Made by a program: the position numbers and the translations under genes. A DNA stretch of 64,000 bases from Astropecten irregularis (taxonomy: Eukaryota > Echinodermata > Asteroidea > Paxillosida > Astropectinidae). Position 1 is the first letter of the stretch. Each line of letters opens with the position of its first letter. The DNA is taken from NCBI GenBank assembly GCA_963971285.1, contig OZ020252.1:20497662-20561661 (forward strand), written 5' to 3'. The notes under the pieces were generated by a model. The model was not told the origin of the DNA, searched no databases, and saw only the letters and a list, made by a program, of their open reading frames with translations. Of this stretch, positions 35,016 to 46,544 are shown piece after piece.

Positions 35016-36603
35016 TATCATAAAGATATTGCCATTAACTTCATTGAAGCAAAGGTGATCAAGTTGTCCCTGCGTGTATACGAAGCATCCTTAGTGATGC
35101 CACAAGAGTCATAACCTAGACCTATATAATTATAAGTCATCAAGCACGCCGGCCAGTCTCGCAGCTGACTCATACGAGAACCTAAGACCGTTATCCCCAC
35201 CGATATGACGTCATCACACGTCATCATACCTCGAGTGTATAGGAGGCAAAAGTCAGACAAATAGTTGAATAGGGATATGAGGTTGTCAACATCACTGACC
35301 CAGCGCGTCACATTCAATGCAATATGGCAGAACGTGTTAATAATAACCTTTTCTCTGGCAAGGACTGCCACTACGAGACTCGCCCGGTGGGCCCCAATGA
35401 TGCATACATGCTGCCGTCAAAGGAAGCCGGTTCCCCGGGCATTTTAAATGCCACCAAAAGAAAAACAAAAATACTGTTGAGAGTCCAACGGCGAGCGCCA
35501 AAAGCCCCTTGCATACAAGGGGATCCTGTCACACACTATTTAATACTGGAACTGATGCACAACAATAGTAGGATGTGGATACAGTGTTCAATGTGGGTAC
35601 AGTGTCAACATTTTGGAGACATGCCCTGTCCGATTATGATATTAGGACCTGGGAGAACCTCTACAACCTTCCCTAAAATTGTTCAAAGATGGCACCCAAG
35701 AACTTTCAGAATCTCAGCGCAAATACACGACCTTCTCCATTATTGCACGCAGAAATAATGATCGAATACTACACCGTGACACGAGCAATGCTACACACAT
35801 AAAATCAAAAATATTAATAAAAGATTAATGAATAAAATATGATTTTATTTAAAGGCGTAATCCATCAATTCTTTAGCGATTAACCGACTGGTCTTTACAA
35901 TACCAGTCATACTATTTTCTTCTTTTTCTCTCACCCCGAGTGCTTCCATCAGAAGCAATTATTCAGCTTGACTTTTTGACTTTGGAAAAATACAGCTGGC
36001 ATAAAACGAGAGAAATACATACACAGTTATTAGAAACAAGGTCTAAATGGTGCAGCCATGCAGTATGCCTAAGTTTCCATCACTTACCTGCAGATTGGTG
36101 TAGCACTAATTCCACGATGGATGACCGTAAGTTCCTCCAGAAGTCACCACGAAACTCCTTGCTCCAACCTGGGGAGGCAGAGTGATACAACAGAAACAGA
36201 GTCACAAACTAACCATAGTCATGCACGTAGGCCTATACCAGTTATGCATTATTCAGTCACAAGTAGAGACAGAAGTGGCATTCCACAGAGGGGCCGGGGA
36301 AGCAGTCTTCCATTACACTTCACACCCATCTACCTATCTCTTTGATGTGCGTGCCACTGTATCTTCTACATGGTTGAAAACAATAATATCAAGGCTGGGT
36401 ATGATGTTTTCATTGAACAGGAACTGTGGAATCCATCGTGTATATACATGGAGGTGAGAGAAAATCCAAACATAACAACTCCATTGCTGTTATATCGCAT
36501 ACCTACCGGTATTATCAAATCAAACAACCCGGCGTGGTTTCTTATTGTGGCCCGGTCGTCTCCCCGGACAGGCACGCTCAGACTACGAACCCCGGACTTT
36601 TTT

Positions 36604-36626
36604 CTCCCTCTCTCTCTCTCTCTCTG
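36604..36626 (+). repeat. (CT)n microsatellite
   Basis: Uninterrupted CT dinucleotides followed by GTCTCTGG. Confidence 0.9.
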
Positions 36627-37894
36627 TCTCTGGTTGTCAGTATAAAAACCCAGGATACTTCCAAACTAGGTCACCGGTTGGTATCTGGTCGGTGGGTGAA
36701 TCTCACCAGAGTATACTCCGATACTCCAATAAGTACACGGGGTACGATAGCGGGAAGCGAGGCGGGTAAGACACGCTGCATATACCGGGGACATCATGGC
36801 ATCGGTCGGACTAACTCGGTGTTGCAAGCACAAGTATCCCAGTCCTGCATGTATTATTATACACACTTCTATATTTTGGAAAGAAATCACACATTGAAGT
36901 GGACTCAGTTTGCAACACAGTCGCCCGTGGAACTTTACCATCACATTGGATTAGGCTTGCCTTTGTATATCCGCAGCCCGTCGTAGGCCAACCGTAAAGG
37001 ACCTCCACAAATATTGACGTGCTGCATCGGAAACCGATAAGTCAACTAAGCGAGAAATCACTTTTTTGTGTCTGTGGCGTAGCCTCTGTAATGGCGTTAC
37101 TTCTGCTATACTGCACTTGGTATCACATAATATTTCACCAAGTATGTGAACTCTACTCCGTCAGGTGCAATGGGATTTTTTTATTATAAACCATATACTG
37201 CCTCACTTCTCGACACAAAAAAAGTATCGGCCAGGTTATTGTAAAGTATGTCTACATCTGAAGAAAAAAAATGTTATTGCAGTTACACGGCGTGCGAAAT
37301 AAAAATTGTTCACTTTTCTTTCATTTGAAGGACATAAATTATTCTTCATGGGAAATTTGTAGAAGCCGTTTTCCACCAAGTTCATTCAGTTAACTTAACA
37401 TCCAAGGCAACCCAAAAGTGACCGTTGAGGTAAGGTTAAGCCTACGGCGCGCCGCTATACGTCAAATTGACGGCCACTAGATGACAATTTCAAGCCTGAA
37501 ACCTAGATCAAGATCCTTGAATCAAACAGTGTCCTCATGGTGGGATAAAATAATGAGGTCCCAGCAGACCAAGACGAGCCAATTAAAACATCAATAAAAT
37601 GTTTCAATCTAAGATTTGCCAATTGAAATGTGAACTTTGACCTGTGTTGTCACAGGGTGCCCAAGAAAAAATTACCCAGCCATACATTGCTGAGAGAGAG
37701 AGAGTATTACCCAAAGTTCACGTAAACCGCGAGTTTGTTTTACCAGCATGCGGTCCATTTATCTATTTGATTTTTCAACACAGTATTAGCCTTGAATTTC
37801 GTTGAATGATTCGGAAATAAAGTGACTTTTTATGGCCAAGGGCATGCTTCTATTAATACACAAGTGTATAGGCTAATCTATTTATAAGGAATCG

Positions 37895-37975
37895 GTATAC
37901 AAGTAATAAACGATAGCAGCTTCGAGAAAGATCCTGCTTGGATCGAAACGTCAGGCCCTCCTTACTCCAAGCATA
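37895..37975 (-). repeat. Family C partial copy
   Basis: AGAAAGATCCTGCTTGGATCGAAACGTCAGGCCCTCCTTACTCCAAGC matches the right arm of the family; the rest is lost. Confidence 0.65.
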
Positions 37976-39606
37976 AGCAATTCATTATTCTGCCTTTAAA
38001 ACGTCGCTGCCATTGCAAATGAAACAAAAAATACATACAAAAAGTTACATACATAAAATGACGCACCGTGGTTGCATATTATTTTTATGCAACTTCAAAT
38101 GTGCTCAATTTCAAACAGGATTACGATATGCCCTCAAGCAAGACTTGTGTTGAGGAAACGATCCGTACATCCGGATTATACGTCTGATTTCACACGACTG
38201 AGGGATCCGCGCGGATTTCGTATTATCCGGTAAAAATAAATAAGACTCCTGGTAAGATAAAGTCCCCTTCTCGACACACTAACTGCTACGTATCCATGAG
38301 GACAAAGCCTCTTATCCTCATCGGCTCACCATCTTTCTCATTCATTCCTCCCGTTCGATAATTCTCCTCTCCTAAAGTTTGGCAACTTCTTTTGAGGTGG
38401 CTTAGTAGTTATATGGCCAATTAATCCGCAACAAGTAACGGCCAGAGAAATGATTATTCTGGCCTAGTAAGAGATCTACTCGGGCGGCTTAGCTTAAATC
38501 CGATAATATGCAGACATGCGTGTGATGCATTTCTGGGGTTTGGTAAACACAATCTAACCGGTGCCTTTTCGGTTGGTATAAACATGGAGGAAGTTCCTCC
38601 ATTGTATAACCATCAGGGGTAGCTATATGGTATAGCTAAAGCTTTCCGTGCCTTGACAAAAGTCAGCGAGACCGGCAAGTGGGACACTACAGTGAGTCTT
38701 GACGGTGAGGTTACAAGGATGCACTAGTCCGGATTCCGTCTGGGTACTGGGAGTAAGATGCTGCGTCGCCGACTTTTGTATGACCCATGTCAAAATGGCC
38801 GGCGCTCCATCATTAATTTTTTTTACCAACTTCATGATAGGACCCAATACGTCCATAACCGTGCGCCTCATTAAGTTTACATCGCCTTTTCTGTGCAAAC
38901 TATAAATACATCTATTATATTTAGGCATCCTGTAAACGACAAAGGTACCTCATAATGATGTGTCAACCTTCAAGTAATTTTTCTCCCTACAATAATTGGT
39001 TGTCAATCTTTTGGCATTAGCCATTGTCCATTCTTTCATTACATCTTTAACCTTTGGTAAGCACAAAGGGCATATATAATACAACAGCAAAGAACCCCAA
39101 CTGAATATATATCTGCATGGTTTTTTCTATGTCAACTCCATGTTCTATGCAGCACAAACATCTGATCAAAGACAAGGTATCGCCTGTAAGCTGGAGACGT
39201 CTAATGCAAAAAAACGATGTATAAAGTATAAGGGCGGGCTGGGGGTGTCTGTGCACGGTGTTTCACGCATTATCTCCAGGATGTCATATGTATTTGGGGT
39301 TCGTTTATGGATCGACATAGAATGATCGATAGTAGATCAAATTTACCATTACTGTAGCCTAAATATCGTACCTCTGTTTGATCGGCGTCTCGGCCTGAGC
39401 GTGGTCAGATATACCAGGGCGGTGACAGCTCACCACGGCACACTGATGTTGTAAGGGCATGCAGCAAGATCCACTAACAACGTGAGTTGACTACTACAGC
39501 CCCGCTCCCGGTGAACTGCAAGTGTGTGCTGTGCTTAATGTGTTCTGCAAGTCTCATGTCCCTTCGATAGCCAGACGATCGCGCCCTCACGACCCCTCCT
39601 CCACAA

Positions 39607-39627
39607 CCCCCCCCCCCCCCCCCCCCC
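39607..39627 (+). repeat. Poly-C tract of 21
   Basis: Twenty-one consecutive C. A second tract of 14 C lies at 10708-10721. Length is uncertain in any assembly because homopolymers are error-prone. Confidence 0.9.
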
Positions 39628-41899
39628 TCAAGGCCATCTTAGTCTTACCACCAACCCATCGAGTCCACAATTACACAAGTTGATTTGTTGATAGTTGGAG
39701 GGATAAAGATTATTCCTTTACCCGAGGGGCAACTGTCAGTATTGGAACAGTCCGCACCGGAACAAAAATGTATACATGCGTTTTGAGGATATTATCGATC
39801 CACGGGGACCTCACTCTCTTCTGAGTTGGGGTCTTGTCAATTCCATTCAGAGTAGAAGTTGTAATTAGGAGAGGTGTGTGAATATGGATGTGCTTATTAA
39901 CAAGGTGATATTTGGCATCTTACGTGGCAGGTTATCATTGTGTTATTGTCACGTGTAAACGTTTCATTCTGAATTTTACAGCTCGGTTTGATTGAATGCA
40001 ATGCTGCTGCATGCTCAGGTTGCTGCAGCAGTCGCTACTGCTGCTAGCTGCTGCAGTTGCAGCTGCCACTGTTGCATCTAGCTGATATATCTTGCCGGCT
40101 TGAAACTCAGTTAATTCCTTGCTTCACTGTAGGTTTAGTACGGTGAACCCTTTCGTATCTACATTCAGGATCTAAAAGACAATCTGAAAAGCAGTTGAAA
40201 CGGTGAAGGGGAAACATTCTTTCCATCACTGAGCAACATGACAGACATCTCCCCGTTTTAATTGTCACAATACTCCCAGAGTTTTCAGGCCACAAAGTTC
40301 GGTCTGAAGTTGGCGGTGGTTGCATGCATGCGCTAACGGGCACCTGACAAAGTCTCGTTAACTTCCCAACCCACACGAGCTTCCCTACCAACCGCGCAAC
40401 TGTATCAAAACAAGGTTGCAATAGCAACAAAACCCTCCACAAAATCCCTCTCTTCCAATATGGAGTGGCATTCTCCTCCCTCACCCCCAGGCCGAACATC
40501 TCGGCCCATTGACGACGACCAGAGAAAGGGGTGAAGAGGGGGATCACGAGTAAGCTTCTTATGATTCAAGCCTGAATTCGCTGCGCTGGGTTCAGCCCTC
40601 AACGCGGAACGGTCATCCACCACGGTATCGAACGCTGGCACCATTTCCCATTTCCTCTCAACTTCCAGTATGCATGTTCTGCCTGGGGGTACGGTTTCTG
40701 GTCTGCTTTTCTCCTCAAGTTCTTTCATCCCTCTCGCCTCGCTGTTGGAAAATGGGGTCTTGAACCTAGGCTTGTCCACAGCGGCCAGTCAAACACCACT
40801 TTAAAAGCTCAAGAAAGAACAAGGATAAAGTGAGGTGCACTGGCTACTGAGCCTGGGGATCTGTGTTGTCCGAGGGATTACTGACTACTGCATGGGTGGC
40901 ACAAGAAAGAGGAACTTAAGGGACACATAGGAGGGGAGACGGAGGGGGGAGCCCTGGGGAGGGGTTTAACAGGGGAGGAAAGTTTGACGATTGGAACACT
41001 AGAGCTCTATGCAATTGGACCATGCTTGAATGGGTGGTGCACTAGCCAGCCCAATAACCGGACACGGTTGGCTCAAGTCATTCCCTGTCGACGTTTAATA
41101 CGAGTTCAGTATCCCTATACCACATTGGACAGGGGATGTCGTACAGAGCCCAGGCTTCTATCATGCATGTATTATTACTGGAAGCTTAGGAGTGGACAAT
41201 GCGTAGACCTTGTCGTAGACCTTGTCCTATTAATAATCTGTTTAGTTTAACCTTTCTCAAAAGCGCGGTGTATTAGAGCGAAAAAGACAATGAATTAGGC
41301 AGATTTTTTCGTTCGTCCATATAACACACGCCCACCTCTTTGATTATTTTGTGATTCTGTCTGCCATGATGATGTCAGTATATATTCCGAGAAATTCCAA
41401 TATTGTCATCAAGCCAATGGAGTAGGTCGACCGTACGAAACGATGACTTTGGAATTCGACCAAACGACACCTGAAAGCAACTCAAAGTATTAAGTTGCTT
41501 GACTACAGAGACCAGTCAGGTGGAGTTTAAAAGTTTCGATATCTTCGCCATGCTGATGGATCATGGACTGTGTGCCATTTGAACGGCCGGGGAATTGGCC
41601 GTACGACACGGGGCAGGGAAGGCTTCAAAAGGCGGGACGGATCGAAGACGGCCAGAGAGCACAGGGACGCGAATCGATGGGGCTCATCACCAGGACTAAC
41701 CCCCTACTCATTCATGGGATTCATCGGCTCATCCTGTTGCTATTCACCCCGGCATCGATTCATCGATGGGATTATTTTTGAGTCATTTACGGCCTTAAAA
41801 CTTTAATCCTAACGCACACGGTCAGAGCCCTCAGCCACCAAAGACCAAGTTTCTTCATCACATGAGTTTTCCAAATGCCACTTTATACACGAAGTAGTA

Positions 41900-42190
41900 G
41901 TTTAAAGATAATATCATACTTTTTTTGTTGTCAAAGAAATGCAGATTCATGGGCAAAACTATCAAGGAAGACACAGTATGAACAGCCATTTGTGAACATT
42001 TCAGTCCCATACGGTGCCAAATTGTTTGAGAAAACAGTGAAAAACGGCCACAGTAATTCTTAAATCTTTTCACCGTTATTGTTGATCAAAATCAAAATTG
42101 GTTTTGGTCATTGATTTTAATCTTTTTTTGATAAATGTAGCATTTCAGGCAGAAAAGTTTAACGGTATGTTTTGACCATCACCTTCTTAA
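41900..42190 (+). mobile_element. MITE family A copy, 3' truncated
   Basis: TTTAAAGATAATATCATACT start, CAGATTCATGGGCAAAACTATCAAGGAAG, CAGTGAAAAACGGCCACAG; it breaks off after ACCATCACCTTCTT. Confidence 0.75.
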
Positions 42191-43192
42191 AAAATTCTCG
42201 AATTTGTGACCTCTACTCTTCATTCTATCAGGCTTTTCCCGTCACTTCAGTTCTCGATTATTATATCAAAAAGCGCAGACTGGTTCTCCAAAATGGACAG
42301 CATCAAACACGGACATGGAAGTGAAGGAAAAGCAAATGTCCTCCCTGAAGTAATATCGTTACAAACTGGCAATCAATATGACATACTACGTATGGGTCCG
42401 GTCTATAGGGCAACAATTATTATTATCTGCATGAGCAGAATGATGAAGCAGTGTCTGGATGAAGCGGGTAAAATGTCAAAGATCGTACAGGCTGGCCATC
42501 TTATATAAACATTCGTCATCTTCCATGACGCCACGTGTGGTAGACTGGTGCATCATAGGGGTAGGTATCTGGGGGATTGCATACGTTGGTTCAGGGTGGA
42601 GATGACGAGGTGAGCTAGGTGCAAGGGGAACTAACGATGACGTAATTCTTGATTGGTGCAAACTAAACAATTACCCATTTCCCTAGTTGTACCGGTATGA
42701 TGACCAAAGGGGTGTGGTTTTACTGTCAATGCATGAGCCGGCTGACAGTCCACATACAGCAAATAATGGATCAAGTTAGTTCAGGTAGAAGTGAACTTAG
42801 ACCCGTAATTGGGTCGAATTCCTCTGTACGAGTTCGTGTGAACGCACAGGATGACCCAGTGTACGTAATGCTCAGTCCTGTGATTAGAGGGATTTTCGCA
42901 CTCAAGTGTAAATTTGTGTTCGAAATGGTAAAACTCAATGTCCAGGATCAGGGCCAAATTTCAAATAGCAGCTTCGCAGAAAACACGGTTCGAAAAAATT
43001 ATAAACTGTAATAGAAACAAAAACGCTGAGCCTAGGTGATGTCTGAGTTGCGAGCATTGAACGTTGTGAACTACGCAATTTGAACGCTTCTCTGCTCACA
43101 ACCAACGTTTCTCAACACGAATATTGGAATTTGAACACAGTTAACACTAACAGCCAAAGTAAAGAGCTAAATTCTTAAACAGGTCAAGGGCA

Positions 43193-43453
43193 GCAAGTAA
43201 CGAGAAAATAGCGAAAACCCAACTCTATTTTTCTTATAAAACATAAAGAATGGTTTCGATCTTGCCCCGAGATCAAAACTGTTTTCGGTCTTTGTTTGAC
43301 TAATTTCTGGATAAATACACCATTTCAGGCGGAAATATTTTAACAGTGTGTTTCTACCAGCACCATCTTCATACCCTGAAAGTTATACGTAAATTTGTGA
43401 ACATTTCATTTCTGTTTGGGTATGTTACCAATCATGTACTGTACCTTTAACAG
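43193..43453 (+). mobile_element. MITE family B copy, 5' truncated
   Basis: Starts inside the family at AACGAGAAAATAGCGAAAACCC and continues through GCCCCGAGATCAAAACTGTT to TACTGTACCTTTAA. Confidence 0.75.
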
Positions 43454-44070
43454 CTTTCATTAATTTGCAGTGTTGATTGCAAAGTACCTATAGTAATTAG
43501 CTATTAATAAGTTAACATACCTTTAGATGTTACTGTAGCCACACCAGTACAGTCCGGAGCATACACAACGATAGGCGTGCTCAGTCCACTCTAGTATGAA
43601 GACCGCGTGGATGACATCGTTTTATCTAGGGTATATACCTGTTGGTTGAATTGACCCTTTATGCTGTCCATCAATCAATAACAGGTGTCATACCGTGCAG
43701 ACGACGTACCCCAATGGTTGTCATTTCCTCTTTGCAACAATTTGTCACGATGTTTGGATAAGTTTTATTGTTGCGCCATCACAATAGAAATACAGTATTC
43801 GTGTTCTGACTGCTCGGTGCCGTCTGGTAATGAACTTCCGTTCTGTGGTCTGGCCGTGTACTGACTGTGCATGGTGTGGATGTCTCACTCTCGTCAGCAG
43901 TGAAGATTATTCCATCCTTCATCCTCCTCCACGTTTGAGTGTGCATGTATAGCGCCCTCTGTTGATAAAGTACATTTCGGTAGATTGGATTCAATGCGTG
44001 TAATATAAATAGGAAAATTGGAAATGTCGATAACATTGTACCGTTACATAATCTAGCAGATTCGGATGCA

Positions 44071-44337
44071 ACCTAAAGCAGAGTGTACACTGTCAACAAT
44101 TGCGGTAACATTTTCGGTAACATGTTGCCCAGTTAGGGCAACACACCTGGGCAACACGACTTTGGGCCCTGTGTACTAGCAACATTTGGCCAACATGTTA
44201 CCAAGATGTTGATGCGACATGTTACTCAACTCGTTTTGCTCTGTGTACACTGACAACATTTTCAGCAACAACGTACCTGGGCAACACTACGGAGATTGTT
44301 ACCGAAAATGTTGACAGTGTACACTCTGTTTTTTTAG
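44071..44337. mobile_element. MITE family F with clean terminal inverted repeats
   Basis: CAGAGTGTACACTGTCAAC at the left is exactly complementary to GTTGACAGTGTACACTCTG at the right; CCTAAAG and TTTTTTTAGG extend the arms. The inside is full of GGTAACATGTTGCCC-like sub-palindromes. About 267 bp. Confidence 0.85.
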
Positions 44338-44697
44338 GCGTCCTGTATCCATGCAGATATTCGAGTAGGGCGCCCTCTCTGTCGTGTCACAGTTTGGGTG
44401 TAATTAGCCAGAATTACTAGGTCAGTGTAAATACCAACATTAGAATCATGAGACACAGGAACTCCCTATGCGACCTACAATAATCATGAAACGTTGAGTT
44501 AATTGCATTATTTCATAATAAATGTTTATGTTTATTTGTATTCTAAAGGTAAATATCATAGTTTCACATTATTTCCCATTCTTTCTGGTTTGAGAATATT
44601 TGAATCGTATAACTGGAAATTTCTAGCGTGAACAGACATGATCCAATGCGATATCTTGATACTTCGCCTGACATTAGGCCATAATAGCTAAGCGGGC

Positions 44698-44940
44698 TTC
44701 ATGACTGGTAAAAGTTACAGAACAGCAATCACACTTTGTCTGATCCAATAATGTACATGAAATAATAAATCTGTGACAATTTGAGCTCAATTGGATATCT
44801 GAGTCACTGCGAGAAAATAGCAAAAACCCCGACTCAATTTTTCTTATGTAACATACAGAATGGTTTTGATCTTACCCTGAGATCAAAACTGTTTCTGGTC
44901 TTCGGATAAATACACAATTTCAGGCGGAAATATTTTAATT
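44698..44940 (+). mobile_element. MITE family B copy, 3' truncated
   Basis: Contains TGACTGGTAAAAGTTACAGAACAG, CTTTGTCTGATCCA, ACCCTGAGATCAAAACTGTT and ends at CAGGCGGAAATATTTTAA. Confidence 0.75.
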
Positions 44941-45571
44941 ATTATAATTATCTACAGACTTCATTTTTTTTCTATTTTAACACCGTAATTTATCACAACA
45001 ATTCCTGAGATATATTGATGATGTAGGAAATATCATTTCGGGACTTTCGGATATTCCATTATTAATTAATTTCCCGGAAGTTTTTATTTTAATAATGGTG
45101 TTTGAAATTTGAATTATGAAATTATAAAAAAATGCAACATAAAGACATTGTTCACTGCAGTTCAAGTACTAAATTATATTGAATACAATCTACAGGTTAC
45201 ACACATCGGGTATGCGGAGTCGTCACGAGCAGTCCAACCGCTGTGTGTTCATATTATTTTAAGCGCACATAACCACGGTGACTTGACTTGGAATTAGGTC
45301 TGGCTTGGCTTGAGCGTATTACACGATGGATCCATCTTTTATCATCTAATTGCTTGCTCCCTGGCAACAAATGAAGTCAGAGCAATGTAAGGAGGATAAT
45401 CATTTGCGCAGGGGAGGACTTATCTGGCGCCGGTAAGGCAGCAACGTGGACACGCCCGGACGATCGAGGTAGAAGAGGAATTAGCGGGCTTCTGTTGAGA
45501 GGGTGGGGGATGGGAGGAAATGACGAATGTGGCTTTTTATTTCATCAACATCCTGTTTCTGAAGAAAACAA

Positions 45572-45655
45572 CAATTTTTTTAGAAAGATTCTGCTATCGA
45601 TCGAAACGTCGGGCCCTTCTAACTCCAAACATTATAGGCCTATACATATTTCAGG
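45572..45655 (-). repeat. Family C partial copy
   Basis: AGAAAGATTCTGCTATCGATCGAAACGTCGGGCCCTTCTAACTCCAA, then TACATATTTCAGGCTAGTCAT. Confidence 0.6.
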
Positions 45656-45954
45656 CTAGTCATATTGAAGCTGTACCTTCTAGGTAATTACTATTATAAA
45701 ATTATTATTATTATTAGAGCACCGTTCATTATCGTCCCATTACTTCACCTTGTCATCACATTTTGTATTTATTTTCACAACATTGTGCAATTTGTCTCAT
45801 ACAAAAGATCAAACTGTACCGGAAATTGCAATTTCCTCCAATCTTCAATGTTTATATCTCCAACAATCATCTCGTATTTATAATTTGCTACACCCAATAC
45901 CTTATTTCAAACGCAGTTGACCCGTTTTTATCTAATATTGTAAGAAAATATAGC

Positions 45955-46316
45955 ATTAAAGGTACAGTACATGATTGATAACATACCCAAACAGAAATGT
46001 TCACAGATTTATGTATAACTTTCAGGGTATGAAGACAGTGGAGGTAGAAACATACAGTTAAAATAGTTCTGCCTGAAATTGTGTATTTATCCAGAAATTA
46101 GTAAAACAAAGACCGACAGTTTTGATCTCGGGGTTAGATCAAAACCGTTCTTAGTGTTTTATAAGAAAAATTTAGTCGGATTTTTGCTAATTTCTCGTGA
46201 CTCAGATGTCCGATTGAGCTCAAATGTTCACAGGTAACCTATTTTATGTACGTGTTGGATTAGACAAAATATGAGTGCTGTTTGTTACCTTTACCAATCA
46301 TGTATTATACCTTTAA
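45955..46316 (-). mobile_element. MITE family B copy, reverse, about 230 bp upstream of the Apple-domain gene
   Basis: AAAGGTACAGTACATGATTG at the left, GTATTATACCTTTAA at the right, with the reversed family order between (GTTCACAGATTTATGTATAAC; CAAAATATGAGTGCTG). Confidence 0.78.
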
Positions 46317-46544
46317 AGAAGACGACCTCTATTACAAAGAGTAGATTGCTCGCATCACGACTGGTCACCGCTGGTAGTTTAATTACATGTATTACAGATA
46401 CCAATAGCCAATAAGGTATTCATCATAGGCAGGCGCATCACTCATTCACTCACTGTGGAAGTCCAAGCAGTGTTGTATAACTTACAGCCAACACTCAATA
46501 TCACTTGCAGTAGTGACAATTACTAGACATTTACCCATCAGTTC

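Larger units (their letters stand above)
30920..45950. other. Gene-poor interval between the collagen promoter and the Apple-domain gene
   Basis: About 15 kb with SINEs, MITEs and microsatellites only. The longest frames (35324-35758, 36426-36986, 40107-40779) have no domain signature and use unremarkable composition. Around 40020-40085 there is an imperfect GCT-rich trinucleotide stretch. Confidence 0.5.

Noticed and set aside
35324-35758. 144-codon open frame on the plus strand
   Set aside because: No recognisable motif and no neighbouring exons; length is within chance for a slightly GC-richer patch.
36426-36986. 186-codon open frame
   Set aside because: It spans a CT microsatellite, shows no domain, signal peptide or splice logic, and has competing frames in the same region.
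38623-38928. 101-codon minus-strand frame
   Set aside because: Has a plausible protein look but no known motif, and the opposite strand is also open.
40107-40779. Two overlapping minus-strand frames of 146 and 124 codons
   Set aside because: No domain, overlapping in different frames, no splice partners; could be a decayed element but nothing identifies it.
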